Source: Paraphaeosphaeria minitans (taxonomy: Eukaryota > Ascomycota > Dothideomycetes > Pleosporales > Didymosphaeriaceae). Taken from it: 64,000 nt of DNA. Shown here piece after piece: positions 1 through 11,125 of this stretch (within the stretch, counting starts at the first letter, position 1; every line of letters begins with the position of its first letter). The position numbers and the translations under genes were made by a program. The stretch spans positions 3,720,001-3,784,000 of the forward strand of contig WJXW01000001.1 in the NCBI GenBank assembly GCA_015832175.1, given 5' to 3'. The notes under the pieces were generated by a model. That model was not told the origin of the DNA, did not search any database, and was given only the letters and a program-made list of their open reading frames with translations.

Positions 1-259
1 AGGATCGATAACTAACTAAAATAGGAACCTATATTAAAATGTCGCCTATTTATAGGCAATAGCCTAAAAAGCTAGGCAAATATGCTATTTAAAATTAACT
101 AACGCTAGATTATTACTATTGTCGCTAAATTCTGCTATTATGTTTCTATTTACGCTAATTCATGCTATACTATGCCGTATTATGCCTATTTAGGCTGTGT
201 AGTGCCGTATTACGTTCTTATTTAAATAATTAATTCTAATAACTCTTATTAGAGCTACT
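1..259. other. AT-rich sequence, nothing recognised
   Basis: I recognise no coding or structural feature here. Short irregular repeats of the form TATGCC/TAGTGCC-GTATTA occur around 160-215. By position, upstream of an antisense-type ORF and LTR-D, this could be the interior of an LTR element whose gag-pol lies left of the window. That is inference only. Confidence 0.3.
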
Positions 260-1535
260 TTAAGTCGCTAGGCCCTTAGTATAGAAAGTAGTTATAAAAT
301 AGTAATTAAAGTACAATAACTTCTCTGTATTAGTACTATTAATAGGTAGGAAGTCCGCTAGGGGCTTAGAAATAGTAGATAAGTCTAGGTTACGCCTCCT
401 TACGCTATAACGCGCTAAAGTAAGAGTAGCTAGCGTAGACATAACCTTAGCGTCCCTATAAGCGGCTTCTTATTAGGCTTTAGTATTAGCTACAGTAGTT
501 TCTACTAAAGAGATATTAAGGCTAGTTAGGACAGTTACGTAAGGATAGCTAGGGACCTATTACGCTAGTTAGTGCTAACTTGCTCTAAATAGTACTATAG
601 TGTATCTATACTAGAGCTTTAGTCTTATATAGGGAGATTAATTTATCTTCTAACTCTATTTTATACTTAATGCGATAAGTCTTAGCCTTAAGTGCCTTTT
701 TAGAGTAAAAATAACTATATAGGAGTACACTAGAGTTAGCGCACTTATCTTTAAGTATAAAGGCCTTATTATAGGCCTAGAACTTCTTAGTGTATCTACG
801 TAAGTCCTTATATACTAATTAGCGCCAATTTGTGCTAAATTACACTAAATAGTACTTATACTTATTTAGCTCTACTATAATGCGTACAGCTGTAGCTATT
901 ACTATCTTATTAGTTTTTATTTTTAGCTTCTACACCTTAAGGAGCGTGTTCTCTTTATTTTATAATAAAGGGGTAATAGGTTTAGCTATAAGTCGCAATT
1001 AGCCTTTAGTAAGATTAGCTAGAGCTATAATATACTTTAGGTCTTTACACTAGATCTTATATTCCTCTTTAGTAGCTTTATAAGACACTTAGGCTGTAGT
1101 ATTAGCTTCCTTAGACGCCATAACTAAGGCTTAGACGTCTATTTTTAGGATAGACCTAAGATGGACTTTAAGGGTCTTAAGGAGCCTAAGTACCTTAAAT
1201 AGGGGCTATATACGCCTATTAGTACCTAATAGTGCTAAATAGTGCCAAATAACGCTAGAAAGTAACTTACTATAAAGCATAAAGTGCCTTTATTTAAATA
1301 ATTACTACACTCCTTATAGTAGTAACCTTTAAATTGTAATAATTCCTATTTGTTATTATTTAGGTCTATTACGCATGTAGTGTCTAATTCTAGGACACTA
1401 CACTCTGCTATAATTCTAATGCATCTAACACATAGTATTTTAGTATAAACTCTATTAGTTTTAATCGCATTAATATAATAGTCGCGAAGAGAGCGCTTCT
1501 TAGGTGGAGCTATTATAATTTATAATAATTAGTAC
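260..1535 (-). pseudogene. RIP-broken Cys-rich ORF, antisense-accessory type
   Basis: On the minus strand an interrupted coding-like sequence starts near 1530, with an N-terminus reading APPKKRSLRDYY. It continues through a cysteine-rich stretch (CVRC, then further single Cys at irregular spacing, ending in a Cys-Ser-Asn and Gly-Thr-Leu-Cys region). Lys-rich, probably helical segments follow at about 1120-640, and a last open stretch of 60 codons lies at 442-260. Interruptions are TAA/TAG, and at least one frame change or intron is needed to join the parts. The expected ATG before APPKK reads ATA, a G-to-A change in RIP context. The Cys-rich-then-helical order resembles the antisense ORFs of the GYP elements in this window, but I cannot align it to them confidently. 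Product unknown. Confidence 0.4.
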
Positions 1536-1640
1536 TAATTTGTGCCAATTAGTGCCAATTAATACTAATTAGTGCTAACTAATGCCAATTACTACCTATT
1601 AGTGCTAATTAGTGTTAATTATTATTAAAGATGTATAAAA
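1500..1640. repeat. Tandem 10-12 bp repeats
   Basis: About ten imperfect head-to-tail copies of a motif like AGTGCTAATT / AGTGCCAATT lie mostly between 1530 and 1620. Isolated pairs of the same motif recur at about 560-600, 825-860 and 1225-1260, inside the minus-strand ORF remnant. Confidence 0.65.
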
Positions 1641-2223
1641 AGTGTTAAATATATGCCAAAAAGGTATAACATGCGACTCTTTAGTACAGTTAGTGCCAAG
1701 TTACGTTAGAATATACTAATCTAAGGGCCGCATAATATTACTTACTATAAGAAAATATAAGTAGAGAACAGGTCTAAGAGCCCTAGGCGATAGGATAACT
1801 ACCCTACTACTAAGACACTAGTTACTAGCGTGGTCACGTGCTATACTAGCGCAGATAGTAATATCTTACCTTACCTAGACAGAAATAATTACAATCTAAC
1901 ATAAGGGGCGCCTAAGTGCCGCATAACTTTATTATAACAATTTAGGCACTATCTAGAATAAAATAGTATAAATAGGAATAAACTAGGATATAATCCTTAT
2001 TATTGTCTATAATTAAGCTATCTTAGAAATAGTAGAACCTTTTACATCCTCTAATATTAGGCTTACTACTAAGTTTAAAAAGTAAAGATAGTTAAGGGCC
2101 TACGCTAACTACTAAGTGCTAGTAGACCTAGTTAGTGCTAATAAAGGACTAATAGTAATAAATAGTAAAAGGACTTACTAAATGCTTCACTCTTAGGATA
2201 AGAGATTCCTTAAAGGGGGATAA
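1641..2223. other. Unidentified AT-rich region before candidate LTR-D
   Basis: No family is recognisable on either strand. The segment ends in a polypurine run (AAAGGGGGATAA, 2212-2223), the expected layout before a 3' LTR. By analogy with the GYP elements it would be the stretch between an antisense ORF and the polypurine tract. Confidence 0.3.
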
Positions 2224-2435
2224 TATTAGAACTCTAAGTACCTAACTAGGCTCTAGAATAGTAAAGGCTAGCTAGATGCAGGTGGAGATCACCTAATCTA
2301 AGGCTATATAGTTCTATTGCTAACAGAGTAATCTAGCAGCAATTTGTCTATCCTCTATCCTACATCTTACTATACAATCCACTATTATTTCACATCTAAA
2401 GCTAAAGCTACATTGCTCGTGCCTAACTCCTAACA
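2224..2435 (+). repeat. Candidate LTR-D (212 bp)
   Basis: The segment starts TATTAG (TGTTAG after one RIP change) and ends CTAACA, so the ends form the TG...CA inverted repeat typical of LTRs. It is directly preceded by a polypurine tract. It has no second copy in the window, so the boundaries and target duplication cannot be verified. It would be the 3' LTR of an element extending left beyond base 1. Confidence 0.5.
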
Positions 2436-2591
2436 ATAGTTAATATAGAGGTTACTTATATAATAAAGCTGGCAGGAGTACTACTAGGTATAGGGCCTAT
2501 AGGTAATAGTAAGGTCGATTATACAATAAGACTAGATATAGAATTAGGCACATAATAGCCTACAGCTATTATATAAAGAAAAAGTTACTAG
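2436..2591 (+). other. Short stretch with a COP-A-like 3' internal end
   Basis: The last 30 bases or so resemble the sequence that precedes the COP-A 3' LTR at 20825-20851 and 41075-41100 (GCTATTATATAAA...AGTTACTAG). The rest is not recognised. This suggests the tail of a diverged plus-strand COP-A relative. Confidence 0.4.
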
Positions 2592-2805
2592 TGTCTATAC
2601 AGTGTATTAGTCCTAGAGTAGTGGTAGACTTTAGGCCCTATAAGGGGCTATTACACGAACGCTAAGAAACAGAGACTTCTTAAGGGGCTTAATGCCCCAT
2701 CGTATAATAGACAAGACGTAATTAATTAAACCTACTTCTTACCCTTTGCACGATAGTATACTATTGACCCTTAAATACTTAATTGCAAATTAAGCCAAAC
2801 CTACA
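2592..2805 (+). repeat. Divergent COP-A LTR (214 bp)
   Basis: It begins TGTCTATACAG and ends CCAAACCTACA like other COP-A LTRs. The right half (from about 2690) matches closely. The centre is shorter and strongly diverged, beyond what transitions explain. The bases to its left look like a COP-A 3' internal end, so it is probably the 3' LTR of an older plus-strand relative. The bases to its right belong to an opposite-strand gag. Confidence 0.7.
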
Positions 2806-4345
2806 CTATTAGTTTTATTTATCTTTCTTCTCTTTTATATAGTAGTCTTTGTCCTCTAGCTCTCCTTTAAAGTTAAGGATATATACTTATACATCTATAG
2901 TAGAGGGTTTATATTTATAAAAGTTAGTGTATAATAATATATATTGCCTTCTAGCTCGCTAGGTATCCCTTAGTAGATAGTTAGTAGACTAGTATCCTTC
3001 TTTATAATATATAAAGTATTTGTATTTTATATAAGAGCTTAAACTTCTAAAGTTACTCCTTTTTTTAGTCTAAAAGTTATTCTACCTCTAATGGGGCTAG
3101 ATCCTCTTGTGTAATTAGGATTATTATATTATTAATTAGCATAGTACACCTCTTTACTGTCTTAGAGAAACTATAACTTCTTTCTATCTTTAGTAACTTA
3201 GAGTAACGCATAAAGGTTACTAAGTAAGCCTTCTACTATATTTTTAGAGTTAAATATAGCTTATTTAAAGTTAGGATAGCTATAGTATACTTATATAATA
3301 GTAGTGTATAGTTATAGTTTACTACTAAAGCCTTGTCTAAGAGCCCTTTAGGCTAAAGTAAGCTTATTAATTATTACTTCTAGGGTCTTAGGTAATATAG
3401 TGGCTAGATTATCCCTTTTATAGCGTTTAAAGGTAAGAGTGGTCTAGTCTATCTAGTACTAATTATAATTAACACTAGTGTTAAAGTGCCTATTTAGTCT
3501 ATTACACAATTTATCCTATAGAAGTCCTAGTCTAATATTATGTAGATAGTAGGTGCTCGCACGATTAGAAAGGATTCCTAGAAAGATGTTTATATACTAG
3601 TCCTATAGTATACCTAGTCTATAGTATAGTTCTCTAAAAATTCTTACCTTATCTGCTAGAATATTATACAGCCTACTAGTGTAGTTATTCTCTTTACTCT
3701 AAGCCTTCTAAAAGAGGATAATCTTATCTAGCTAAATAGAAGTATAATCTCCTAGTTATTAAGAGGACTAGAAGTGTCTAGCCTCTTTATATAATGTAGT
3801 TTGTTAGGTAAAAGTAGTCTAGGTTTCTAGCTACTACCACTAGTTTGGCTTTATATATAGTGTTTCTATGTTTGTATATATAAGGTTGGACCCAGCTATA
3901 CTCTATATATATATACATTACCTACAGATAGTGTAGATTATATTATTAGGATTATATAAAGTAGTTTAGGTTGCAGTTGCAGTATTATTATATAAAGGGT
4001 ATATAGCTTATAGTTAAGCTATAATAGTTTAAAGAATTTCTTTATATAGGTGTCTTTTATTATAGTATTAGTAGCGATAAAGCCTTCCTTTATAAAAAAA
4101 GTAATAAGCTCTCTTTTTACTATATAACTAATTTTATTAAAGGTTCTTTCCTTCTAGTTATTAAAATCTTTAGTAAAAGAAGAGATTACCTCTTTACCTT
4201 TAAGACTACTTGCGTAATATTGCGCGATTATATATACTATATAAGTGTTTAGCTATTTTAGAAAAGGGGGTAGGTAGCTATATAGATCTATTCTATCTAC
4301 CTAGTACTTTTGTGTAATCTCTTCTCTTAAAGTAATAGCCTTAAT
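2806..4345 (-). pseudogene. COP-A gag remnant, no LTRs of its own
   Basis: Reverse complement of the COP-A gag seen at 18640-20560 and 27940-29777. The C-terminal acidic region is near 2820-2880, the degraded zinc-knuckle region near 2940-3040, and the body extends to the Pro-Pro motif region near 4270. Many TAA/TAG interruptions. It stops abruptly at 4345 against the LTR of the next element, so the gag N-terminus, leader and 5' LTR are missing. It is colinear through the point where the 7612 copy begins, so it is not that copy's missing half. Confidence 0.8.
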
Positions 4346-4657
4346 TATTAGTTTGGCTTAATCTGCAATTAAGCATTTAAGGGTTAATAGTATACTATTA
4401 TATAAAGGGTGAGAAGTAGGTTTAATTAATTACATCTAGTCTATTGTAGAAAGGGGCACTAAGGACCTTATAAAGTCTCTACCTCTTAGCGCTAACCTAA
4501 GCAGTAGGTCCTTGTGTGGGTCTTTATAGGTAGGTAGGGCCTTATAAAGTCTCTGCCTCTTAGCGCTAACCTAAGTAGTGGGTCCTTATGCGGGTCCCTA
4601 TAGGTAGGTAGGCCCCTATTTTACTTAGTGCTATTTATACAATAAACTATATAAACA
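4346..4657 (-). repeat. COP-a 3' LTR (312 bp)
   Basis: It starts TATTAGTTTGGC (RIP form of TGTTGGTTTGGC) and ends CTATATAAACA. It contains two tandem 74-bp units that include the conserved TCTTAGCGCTAACCTAAG core. Confidence 0.9.
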
Positions 4658-4699
4658 CTAGTAACTTTTTTTTTATATAATAGCTTATATCTATTATAC

Positions 4700-5990
4700 G
4701 CTTTCTTTTTCCTATCTGTCTCTATCTATATAGTTAGCCTTCCCCTATTAGAATAGGTTGTAAGATAGGTGTAGTGTCGCTATATAGTAGAGGTTCTATT
4801 TACACCTACTCTTATGTAAATAGGTAGTAATAGCTAACCTACTTAGTTCTTATTTTACCCTTTTATATAGTAGTAGAGTCGCATTGCGTAATAAAGCTCT
4901 TTTTAGGCATATATCTTATGCGTAAATAGAAGGTAGGGTGTTAAGCGATATAATACTTAGCGCTAGGTTTTAGTAAGTAGGTATAGAAGGATTGCTCCTA
5001 GTTATGCGATAAAGGTATATAGTAGAAGTAAGGTATAAGGTAGCCTTCTATACTTCTTCTTTATTACTTTATTAGTCTTATTTATCTTCCTCCTTTTTCG
5101 TGCGATAGTTTTTATCCTCTAGCTCTCCTTTAAAGTTAAGGATAATATTATCTAGCTAGATAGAAGTATAATCTCCTAGTTGTTAAGGAGACTAGGAGTG
5201 TCTAGCCTCTTTGTACGATGTAGTTTGTTAGGCAAAAGCAGTCTAGGTTTTAGGCTATTGCTACTAGTTTAGCTCTATATATAGTGTCTCTGTCCTCACA
5301 TATATAGGGATAGGCCCTAGCTGTGCTCTATATATATATATATTATCTATAGATAGTGTAGGTTGCTTTATTAGGATTATACAAAGCAGTTTAGGTTATA
5401 GTTATAGCATTGTTATATAAAAGGTTTGTAGCTTATAGTTAAGCTATAATAGTTTAAAGAGTTTCTTTACATAGGTGTCCTTTATTATAGTATTAGTAGT
5501 GACAAAGTCTTTCTTTATAAGAAAAGTAATAAGCTCTCTTCTTACTATATAACTAATTTTATTAAAAGTTTTTTCTTTCTAGTTAGTAAAATCTTTAGTA
5601 AAAGAAGAGATTACTTTTTTACTTTTAAGGTTGCTTACGCGATATTACGTAATTATATATACTATATAAGTGTTTAGCCGTTTTAGAGAAGGGGGTAGGT
5701 AGCTGTATAAATCTACTCTATCTATCTAGTACTTTTGTGCGATCTCTCCTCCTAAGGTAATAGCTTTAATATTTATTACTTCCTCTACTTATTAAAGCTA
5801 TTCTAAGTTGTCCTCCTAGGTAGCTTATTATGCGATTCCTTCTTATATAGATTGTTCTAGGAAGTCTCCTAGTCCTAGTGCTATATTATTATCTTGTTAA
5901 ATCGTGCGACTAGACCGCATTAGTGTGTCACTAGTTTAATTATGCGACGTGTTTGCGTTTAGTTGTCACTAGTTTAATTATGTAATATGT
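4700..5990 (-). pseudogene. COP-a gag with internal deletion
   Basis: Minus-strand copia gag reading from the leader near 5990 down to the 3' region. The C-terminal acidic part joins directly to the region just after the central gag body at about 5140-5145, which removes the zinc knuckle. Stop codons are TAA/TAG. It is homologous to 18640-20560. Confidence 0.75.
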
Positions 5991-6131
5991 TTTTTAGGGT
6001 TGTGAATGTGCTCACTATCTCCTTTCTTTTCTATAGAATAGCTTAGACTAGATTATGCGACTCTTTACAAATATGCGCGCTTTATTTCTACTTATTATAT
6101 AATCTAAAATTCGATCTCTAGTAAAGGTAAT

Positions 6132-6369
6132 TGTCCGTACAGTTTATCGTACAAGTAGCACTGGGTGAAGTGGGGGCCTGCCTACCTGTAGGGACCCGCA
6201 CAAGGACCCACTACTTAGGTTAGCGCTAAGAGGCAGAGACTTTATAAAGCCCTTAGTGCCCCTTTGTACGATAGACCAGACGTAATCAATTAAACCTACT
6301 TCTTACCCTTTGCACGATAGTATACTATTAACCCTTAAATGCTTGATTGCAGATTGAGCCAAACCAATA
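6132..6369 (+). repeat. Solo COP-A LTR (238 bp) with TSD GTAAT
   Basis: It starts TGTCCGTACAG and ends CCAAACCAATA. Identical GTAAT duplications flank it at 6127-6131 and 6370-6374. It has a single 74-bp unit, like the autonomous COP-A LTRs. It lies in the leader of the 4346-6773 element. A solo LTR implies LTR-LTR recombination removed the interior. Confidence 0.93.
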
Positions 6370-6461
6370 GTAATAATATAAAGCCTACGTATCTAGCTTA
6401 TAGGGCGCTCTGTCTTTAGACCTTACTAGTTTATAGTTAATTAGAATTAACTACTAACTAG

Positions 6462-6773
6462 TGTAGGTTTGGCTTAATCTATAATTAAGCATTTAAGGAT
6501 TAATAGTATACTATTATATAAAGGGTAAGAAGTAGGCTTAATTAATTACGTCTAGTCTATTATATAAAGGGTCACTAAGGACCTTATAAAGTCTCTACCT
6601 CTTAGCACTAACCTAAGTAGTGGGTTCTTGTGTAGGTCCTTATAGGTAGGTAAGGCCTTATAAAGTCTCTGCCTCTTAGCGCTAACCTAAGTAGTGGGTC
6701 CTCATGCGGGTCCCTATAGGTAGGTAGGCCCCTATTTTACTTAGTGCTGTTTATATAATAAACTATATAGATA
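6462..6773 (-). repeat. COP-a 5' LTR (312 bp)
   Basis: It starts TGTAGGTTTGGC and ends CTATATAGATA. It carries two 74-bp units and is preceded by the conserved COP-A leader with its TTAGTTAATT palindrome. Right neighbour: a minus-strand gypsy gag. Confidence 0.9.
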
Positions 6774-7199
6774 AAATCTTTATTTTTATAAATAAGTTCT
6801 TATTAGTAATTCTAAAGAGTTATCTAAAGTATTTCTTAAAGGTATTATAATTTTTAATAATATTAACTGTATTAGCGTGCTTATTTGCGTAATTATTGTT
6901 ATGATTATTATAGTCTATTCTTAGGTACTTTTTAAGGTAGAAATAAATCTATAATCCTATATCTCCTCGCATATATATTGCTATAAAGATAACCTTTTTT
7001 TTATCTTTAAAGGGTTTGTCTAAGTTAAAGAAGTAGAGGTCTAACTAGAGAATCTAGACATTAGTTTAAAATTATTTACTAAAGTAGAGATTAAGTTTAT
7101 GCGCCTTACTACTATTCTTTATAGGAGTAATCTTAGCGGCACCTAGAGCTATAGAAGAGGTAGGAGTTTATAAAGTACTTATATTAAAGGTGTTTAAGA
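6774..7199 (-). pseudogene. GYP gag N-terminal fragment (minus)
   Basis: Reverse complement of the 5' part of the chromovirus gag, matching the region of GYP-1 gag from about 9260 to 9670. It is cut at the COP-a LTR on its left and continues to its own 5' LTR on the right. Several TAA/TAG interruptions. Confidence 0.8.
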
Positions 7200-7611
7200 T
7201 GTTAAATCCTAGAGGGTAGCTAGTCCTAAAGGGTTAAAGTTGGTTCTTAGGCAGGAGTACTTACATAAGGTGGAAGGTCTTGTTAATATATTAGTATTTT
7301 AATAAAGTGTAACGAGTTAACAATTTAGTCTGCTAGAATCCAAATAATAGATTAATAAATAGATTAAATATAAGTATAGAGAGCCTATCTTCGCGTTCCT
7401 AGATACTTTAAGCAATTAGTCTACTAATCGCTCTAATTAAACTAATTAAGTACTAATTAGTTGCTTAGTATATTAAGTGCTTAGTCTAATTAGTTGTCTT
7501 AGCACTCTAATTACACTAATTAGGTTACGTAACCTCTTGTGCCGTGCCGCTTAAACAACGAATGTAGATATATATAAAGATCCTGGGAGGCCTAGCCTTT
7601 GGATCTTAATA
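7200..7611 (-). repeat. GYP-2 LTR (412 bp), 5' LTR of a minus-strand copy
   Basis: It starts TGTTAAATCC and ends GATCTTAATA. R-U5 (7200 to about 7410) matches GYP-1 and GYP-3. The U3 (about 7410-7611) is specific: a palindrome-rich CTAATTAGT stretch followed by a GGCACGGCACAAGAGG-like block, shared only with 60358-60544. No matching target duplication was found on the left. Confidence 0.85.
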
Positions 7612-8650
7612 AGTGTCTATTTAGTCTATTATATAATTTATCCTATAGAAGTTCTAGTCTAATATTGTGTAGATAGTAGGTGCTCGCATAATTAGAAAGG
7701 ATTCCTAGAAAGATGTTTACATACTAGTACTATAGTATGCCTAGCCTATAGTATAGTTCTCTAAAGACTTTTGCCTTATCTACTAGAATATTATATAGCC
7801 TACTAGTGTAGTTATTCTCTTTACTCTAAGCCTTCTAAAAGAGGATAATCTTGTCTAGCTAAATAGAAGTATAATCTCCTAGTTATTAAAAAGACTAGGA
7901 GTGTCTAGCCTCTTTATATAATATAGTTTATTAGGCAAAAGTAGTCTAGGTTTTAGGCTACTACTACTAGTGTGGCTCTATATATAGTGTCTCTGTCCTC
8001 GCATGTATAGGGATAGGCTCTAGCTATGCTCTATATATATATATATTACCTATAGATAGTGTGGTTATATTATTAGAATTATATAAAGCGGTTTAGGTTA
8101 CAGTTATAGCGTTATTATATAAAAGGTCTATAGCTTATAGTTAAGCTATAATAGTTTAAAGAGTTTCTTTACATAGGTGTCCTTTATTATAGTATTAGTA
8201 GCGATAAAGCCTTTCTTTATAAGAAAAGTAATAAGCTCTCTTTTTACTATATAACTAATTTTATTAAAGGTTCTCTCTTTCTAGTTATTAAAATTGTTAG
8301 TAAAAAAAGAAATTACCTCTTTACCTTTAAAACTGCTTACGTAATATTACGCAATTATGTATACTATATAAGTGTTTAGCTATTTTAGAGAAGGAGGTAA
8401 GTGGCTGTGTAGATCTACTCTATCTACCTAGTACTTTTGTGTAATCTCTCCTCTTAAGGTAATAGCCCTAATATTTATTACTTCTTCTACTTATTAAAGC
8501 TATGTTACTTTATCTTCTTACTAAAGAGGTAGTATTAATTATTGTATAACGTCCTTAGGTTATAGTCCCTCTAGGAAGTCTTCTAGTCTTAAGGCTATAT
8601 TGTTATTGTCTTTCTTAGTCGTGCGACGTATCTGCATTTAGTTGTCACTA
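7612..8650 (-). pseudogene. COP-A type gag, N-terminal half
   Basis: Minus-strand copia gag, homologous to the first half of the 18640-20560 gag. It contains the conserved Tyr-Pro-Pro-Pro region near 8390 and Lys/Glu-rich helices. It begins mid-gene and is broken by TAA/TAG. Confidence 0.75.
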
Positions 8651-8804
8651 GTTTAATTATTTAATGTGTTTATATTTAGTTATTACTAGTTTAATTGTGC
8701 GATGTGTTTTTTAGGGTTATAAGGGGGTTTACTATCTTCTTTCTTTTCTATAGAATAGCTTAGACTAGATTATATAACTCTTTATAGATGTGCACGCTTT
8801 GTTT

Positions 8805-9235
8805 TGTTAGAATCTAAAATCCACATAATGGCGGGAAGCCAGTTTTACACCTAGTGGGCGCGTAGTAAGGATTAAGCGGGGATTTAAGGCTAGCTACGCC
8901 TTAAATAAAGGAGTTACGTAACTACTCTCCACAGAGCGCTTAATTGCTCTGTACTAGAGTATAATATATATAACCGCTCTCTATAAAGCGCTCTCCACCG
9001 AGCGCTCCCTACAGAGTGGACTTTGCTTAGTATATAGGAACGCGAGGATGGACTCTCTATACTTATATTTAATCTGTTTATTAATCTATTATTTGGATTC
9101 TAGTAGACTAAATTATTAACTTATTACACTTTATAAGATACTATTATATTAATAAGACCCTCTACGTTCTGTAAATACTCCTACCTAAGAACTAACCTTA
9201 ACCCTTTAGGACTAGCTACCCTTTTAGATTTAATA
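8805..9235 (+). repeat. GYP-1 5' LTR (431 bp)
   Basis: It starts TGTTAGAATC and ends GATTTAATA. A TATA-like AGTATATAGG at 9029-9038 separates a U3 unique to GYP-1 from the R-U5 shared by all GYP versions. The U3 end carries repeated GAGCGCTCTC-type motifs (about 8935-9015). Confidence 0.93.
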
Positions 9236-9259
9236 TCTTAAACACCCTTAATATAAGTA

Positions 9260-11125
9260 CTTTATAAACTCCTACCTCTTCTACAGCTTTAGGTGCCGCT
9301 AAGATTACTTTAATAAAGGATAGTAGTAAGGCGTATAAACCTAATTTCTACTTTAGCGAACAATCTTAAACTAACGTCTAGATTCTTTAGTTAGACCTCT
9401 ACTTCTTTAACTTAAACAAATCCCTTAAAAATAAGAAGAAGGTTATCTTTGCAGTAATATATATATAAGGAGATATAGGATTATAGATCTATCTCTACCT
9501 TAAAAAGTACCTAGAAATAGACCATAATAATAACAATAATAACTACGCAGATAACTATACTAATATAGTTAATATTATTAAAGATTATAATAACTTTAAG
9601 AAATGCCTTAAATAACTCTTTAGGATCGCTAATAAAGACTCTATTACAAAGGCAAAGATTTAGACTATAACTTAGAAATAAATAGTAGCTAAGTATATAG
9701 CTAAGTTTTGTAGATACGCTGTGTAGCTTAACTAGAATAATAAATCTCTCTAAGATATATACAAATAAGGACTTAAATAGAAACTATATAAGGAACTCTT
9801 ATGTAGTAGTGCGCGAATTACTAACCTTAAAGAATTATACAAAGAAACTATTAGAATTAATAGAGAGTAGTTTTTATTGCAATAAGAGCTCTACTAAAAC
9901 CCTAAGGCGATAAGCTTTAGACAACTAGTAAAAATAGTTTATAAGAACCCTATTAGAATTGTCTAAAAGTAACAGCTAAGGAACTACTAGAGATATAAAC
10001 TAATAGAAGATGTCTAGTTTAACTACTTAGCTAAAGGAAAAGAAGGAAGAATAGGCCCTAAGTAGTCTAATAAATATGTCTCTAATAGAAGTTAATAACT
10101 AATAACTAAAACCTATAAATACTTTATATGTAGTAAACTAGGCTATATAGCTAGAAACTATAGATTAAAGAACAAAGTCTATTAAACTAAGTTAAATGTA
10201 CTAACTATTAAGGACTAAGAACCTAATAAGAAATAGGAAGTTATTATAACGCTATTTAGTTACTAACGCGTTACACTAGAGTAAAGTAAGTAATTAGATT
10301 TACCTAATTTATAACTATATAAAGATCTAGAAGACAACTCTAACGTATACTATAATATAGAAGATGTAGAAGAGATACTAAGATCTCCTACTCTTTACTT
10401 ATAAAGTAGGTAGAAAGAAGACAACCCTATATCACCTAAATATAAACTAAATGTTTAGGACTACATAGAACCCTACTAGGCACTAAAAGGAATATAACCT
10501 TATAAAAATAAGAACTTAGACTATATACTAAAGTACTACCTAGACTACTAAAATCCTATACACTAATTCTATATATGGACGTATTGCGAAGAACTAACAT
10601 GCGCACAATATAAGGCAGAGGAAAAGAAGAATAAGAAATAACCTAAAAGGAAACTGCGCTATAGATAAATATATATAGACTACCCTATCACAGCTTGCGA
10701 CAAATACCTCTAGGATAAATAATAAGTAAAATACTTTCCTTACCTTACGCTAAAGGGTAACAAATACTATAATATACTTATTAATAGAGACTATATACAA
10801 CTGCACTAGTACACATGTCTAAACTAAGACTATAAATACTACTATATAGCTAAACACTTAGACGGTTTTACAAACTGCCCTATATAGGAAGTAATAATAG
10901 AACTACTAATTTAACTAGTACATTAGAATAGTGAAGACTGTAGGAGGAGAAACAGTAGAATATCCATATAGAAAGAAGAAGACGATTTATATAAACTACG
11001 TACTTAAGAATAATAACAGAAGTGGATACTTAGAAGCGCATACTAGGCACTAGAACTTAACTATAACCTATATAAATAGATATCTTTTTTAGGCCTAAAC
11101 TTGGATAAGAAAACGCCTTTATTAA
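9260..11125 (+). pseudogene. GYP-1 gag (nucleocapsid), RIP-broken
   Basis: Long gag with Asn/Lys-rich helices. A zinc knuckle of CCHC type lies at 10120-10161 and now reads YFICSKLGYIARNY: the first and last Cys and the His have become Tyr (TGC to TAC and CAC/CAT to TAT, RIP-type transitions). The C-terminal part is Asp/Glu- and Tyr-rich. The start codon is not identifiable. TAA/TAG interruptions throughout. Gag would package the element RNA. Confidence 0.85.

Larger units (their letters stand above)
4346..6773 (-). mobile_element. COP-a pol-less copia element (minus), internally deleted
   Basis: Two 312-bp LTRs in the same (minus) orientation flank a gag-only interior; pol is absent. The junction where pol was lost (near 4985, CTAG next to GAGC in the element's sense) is the same as in the copy at 18003-21163. 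Relative to the 2806 copy it also lacks about 840 bp of gag, with a GGATA microhomology at about 5140-5145. A solo LTR (6132-6369) sits in its leader. The 5-bp flanks (TTAAT left, AAATC right) do not match, so one end has been rearranged. Confidence 0.8.

Noticed and set aside
260..442. 60-codon minus-strand ORF as a stand-alone small gene
   Set aside because: It is the last unbroken stretch of a longer interrupted coding remnant extending to about 1535.
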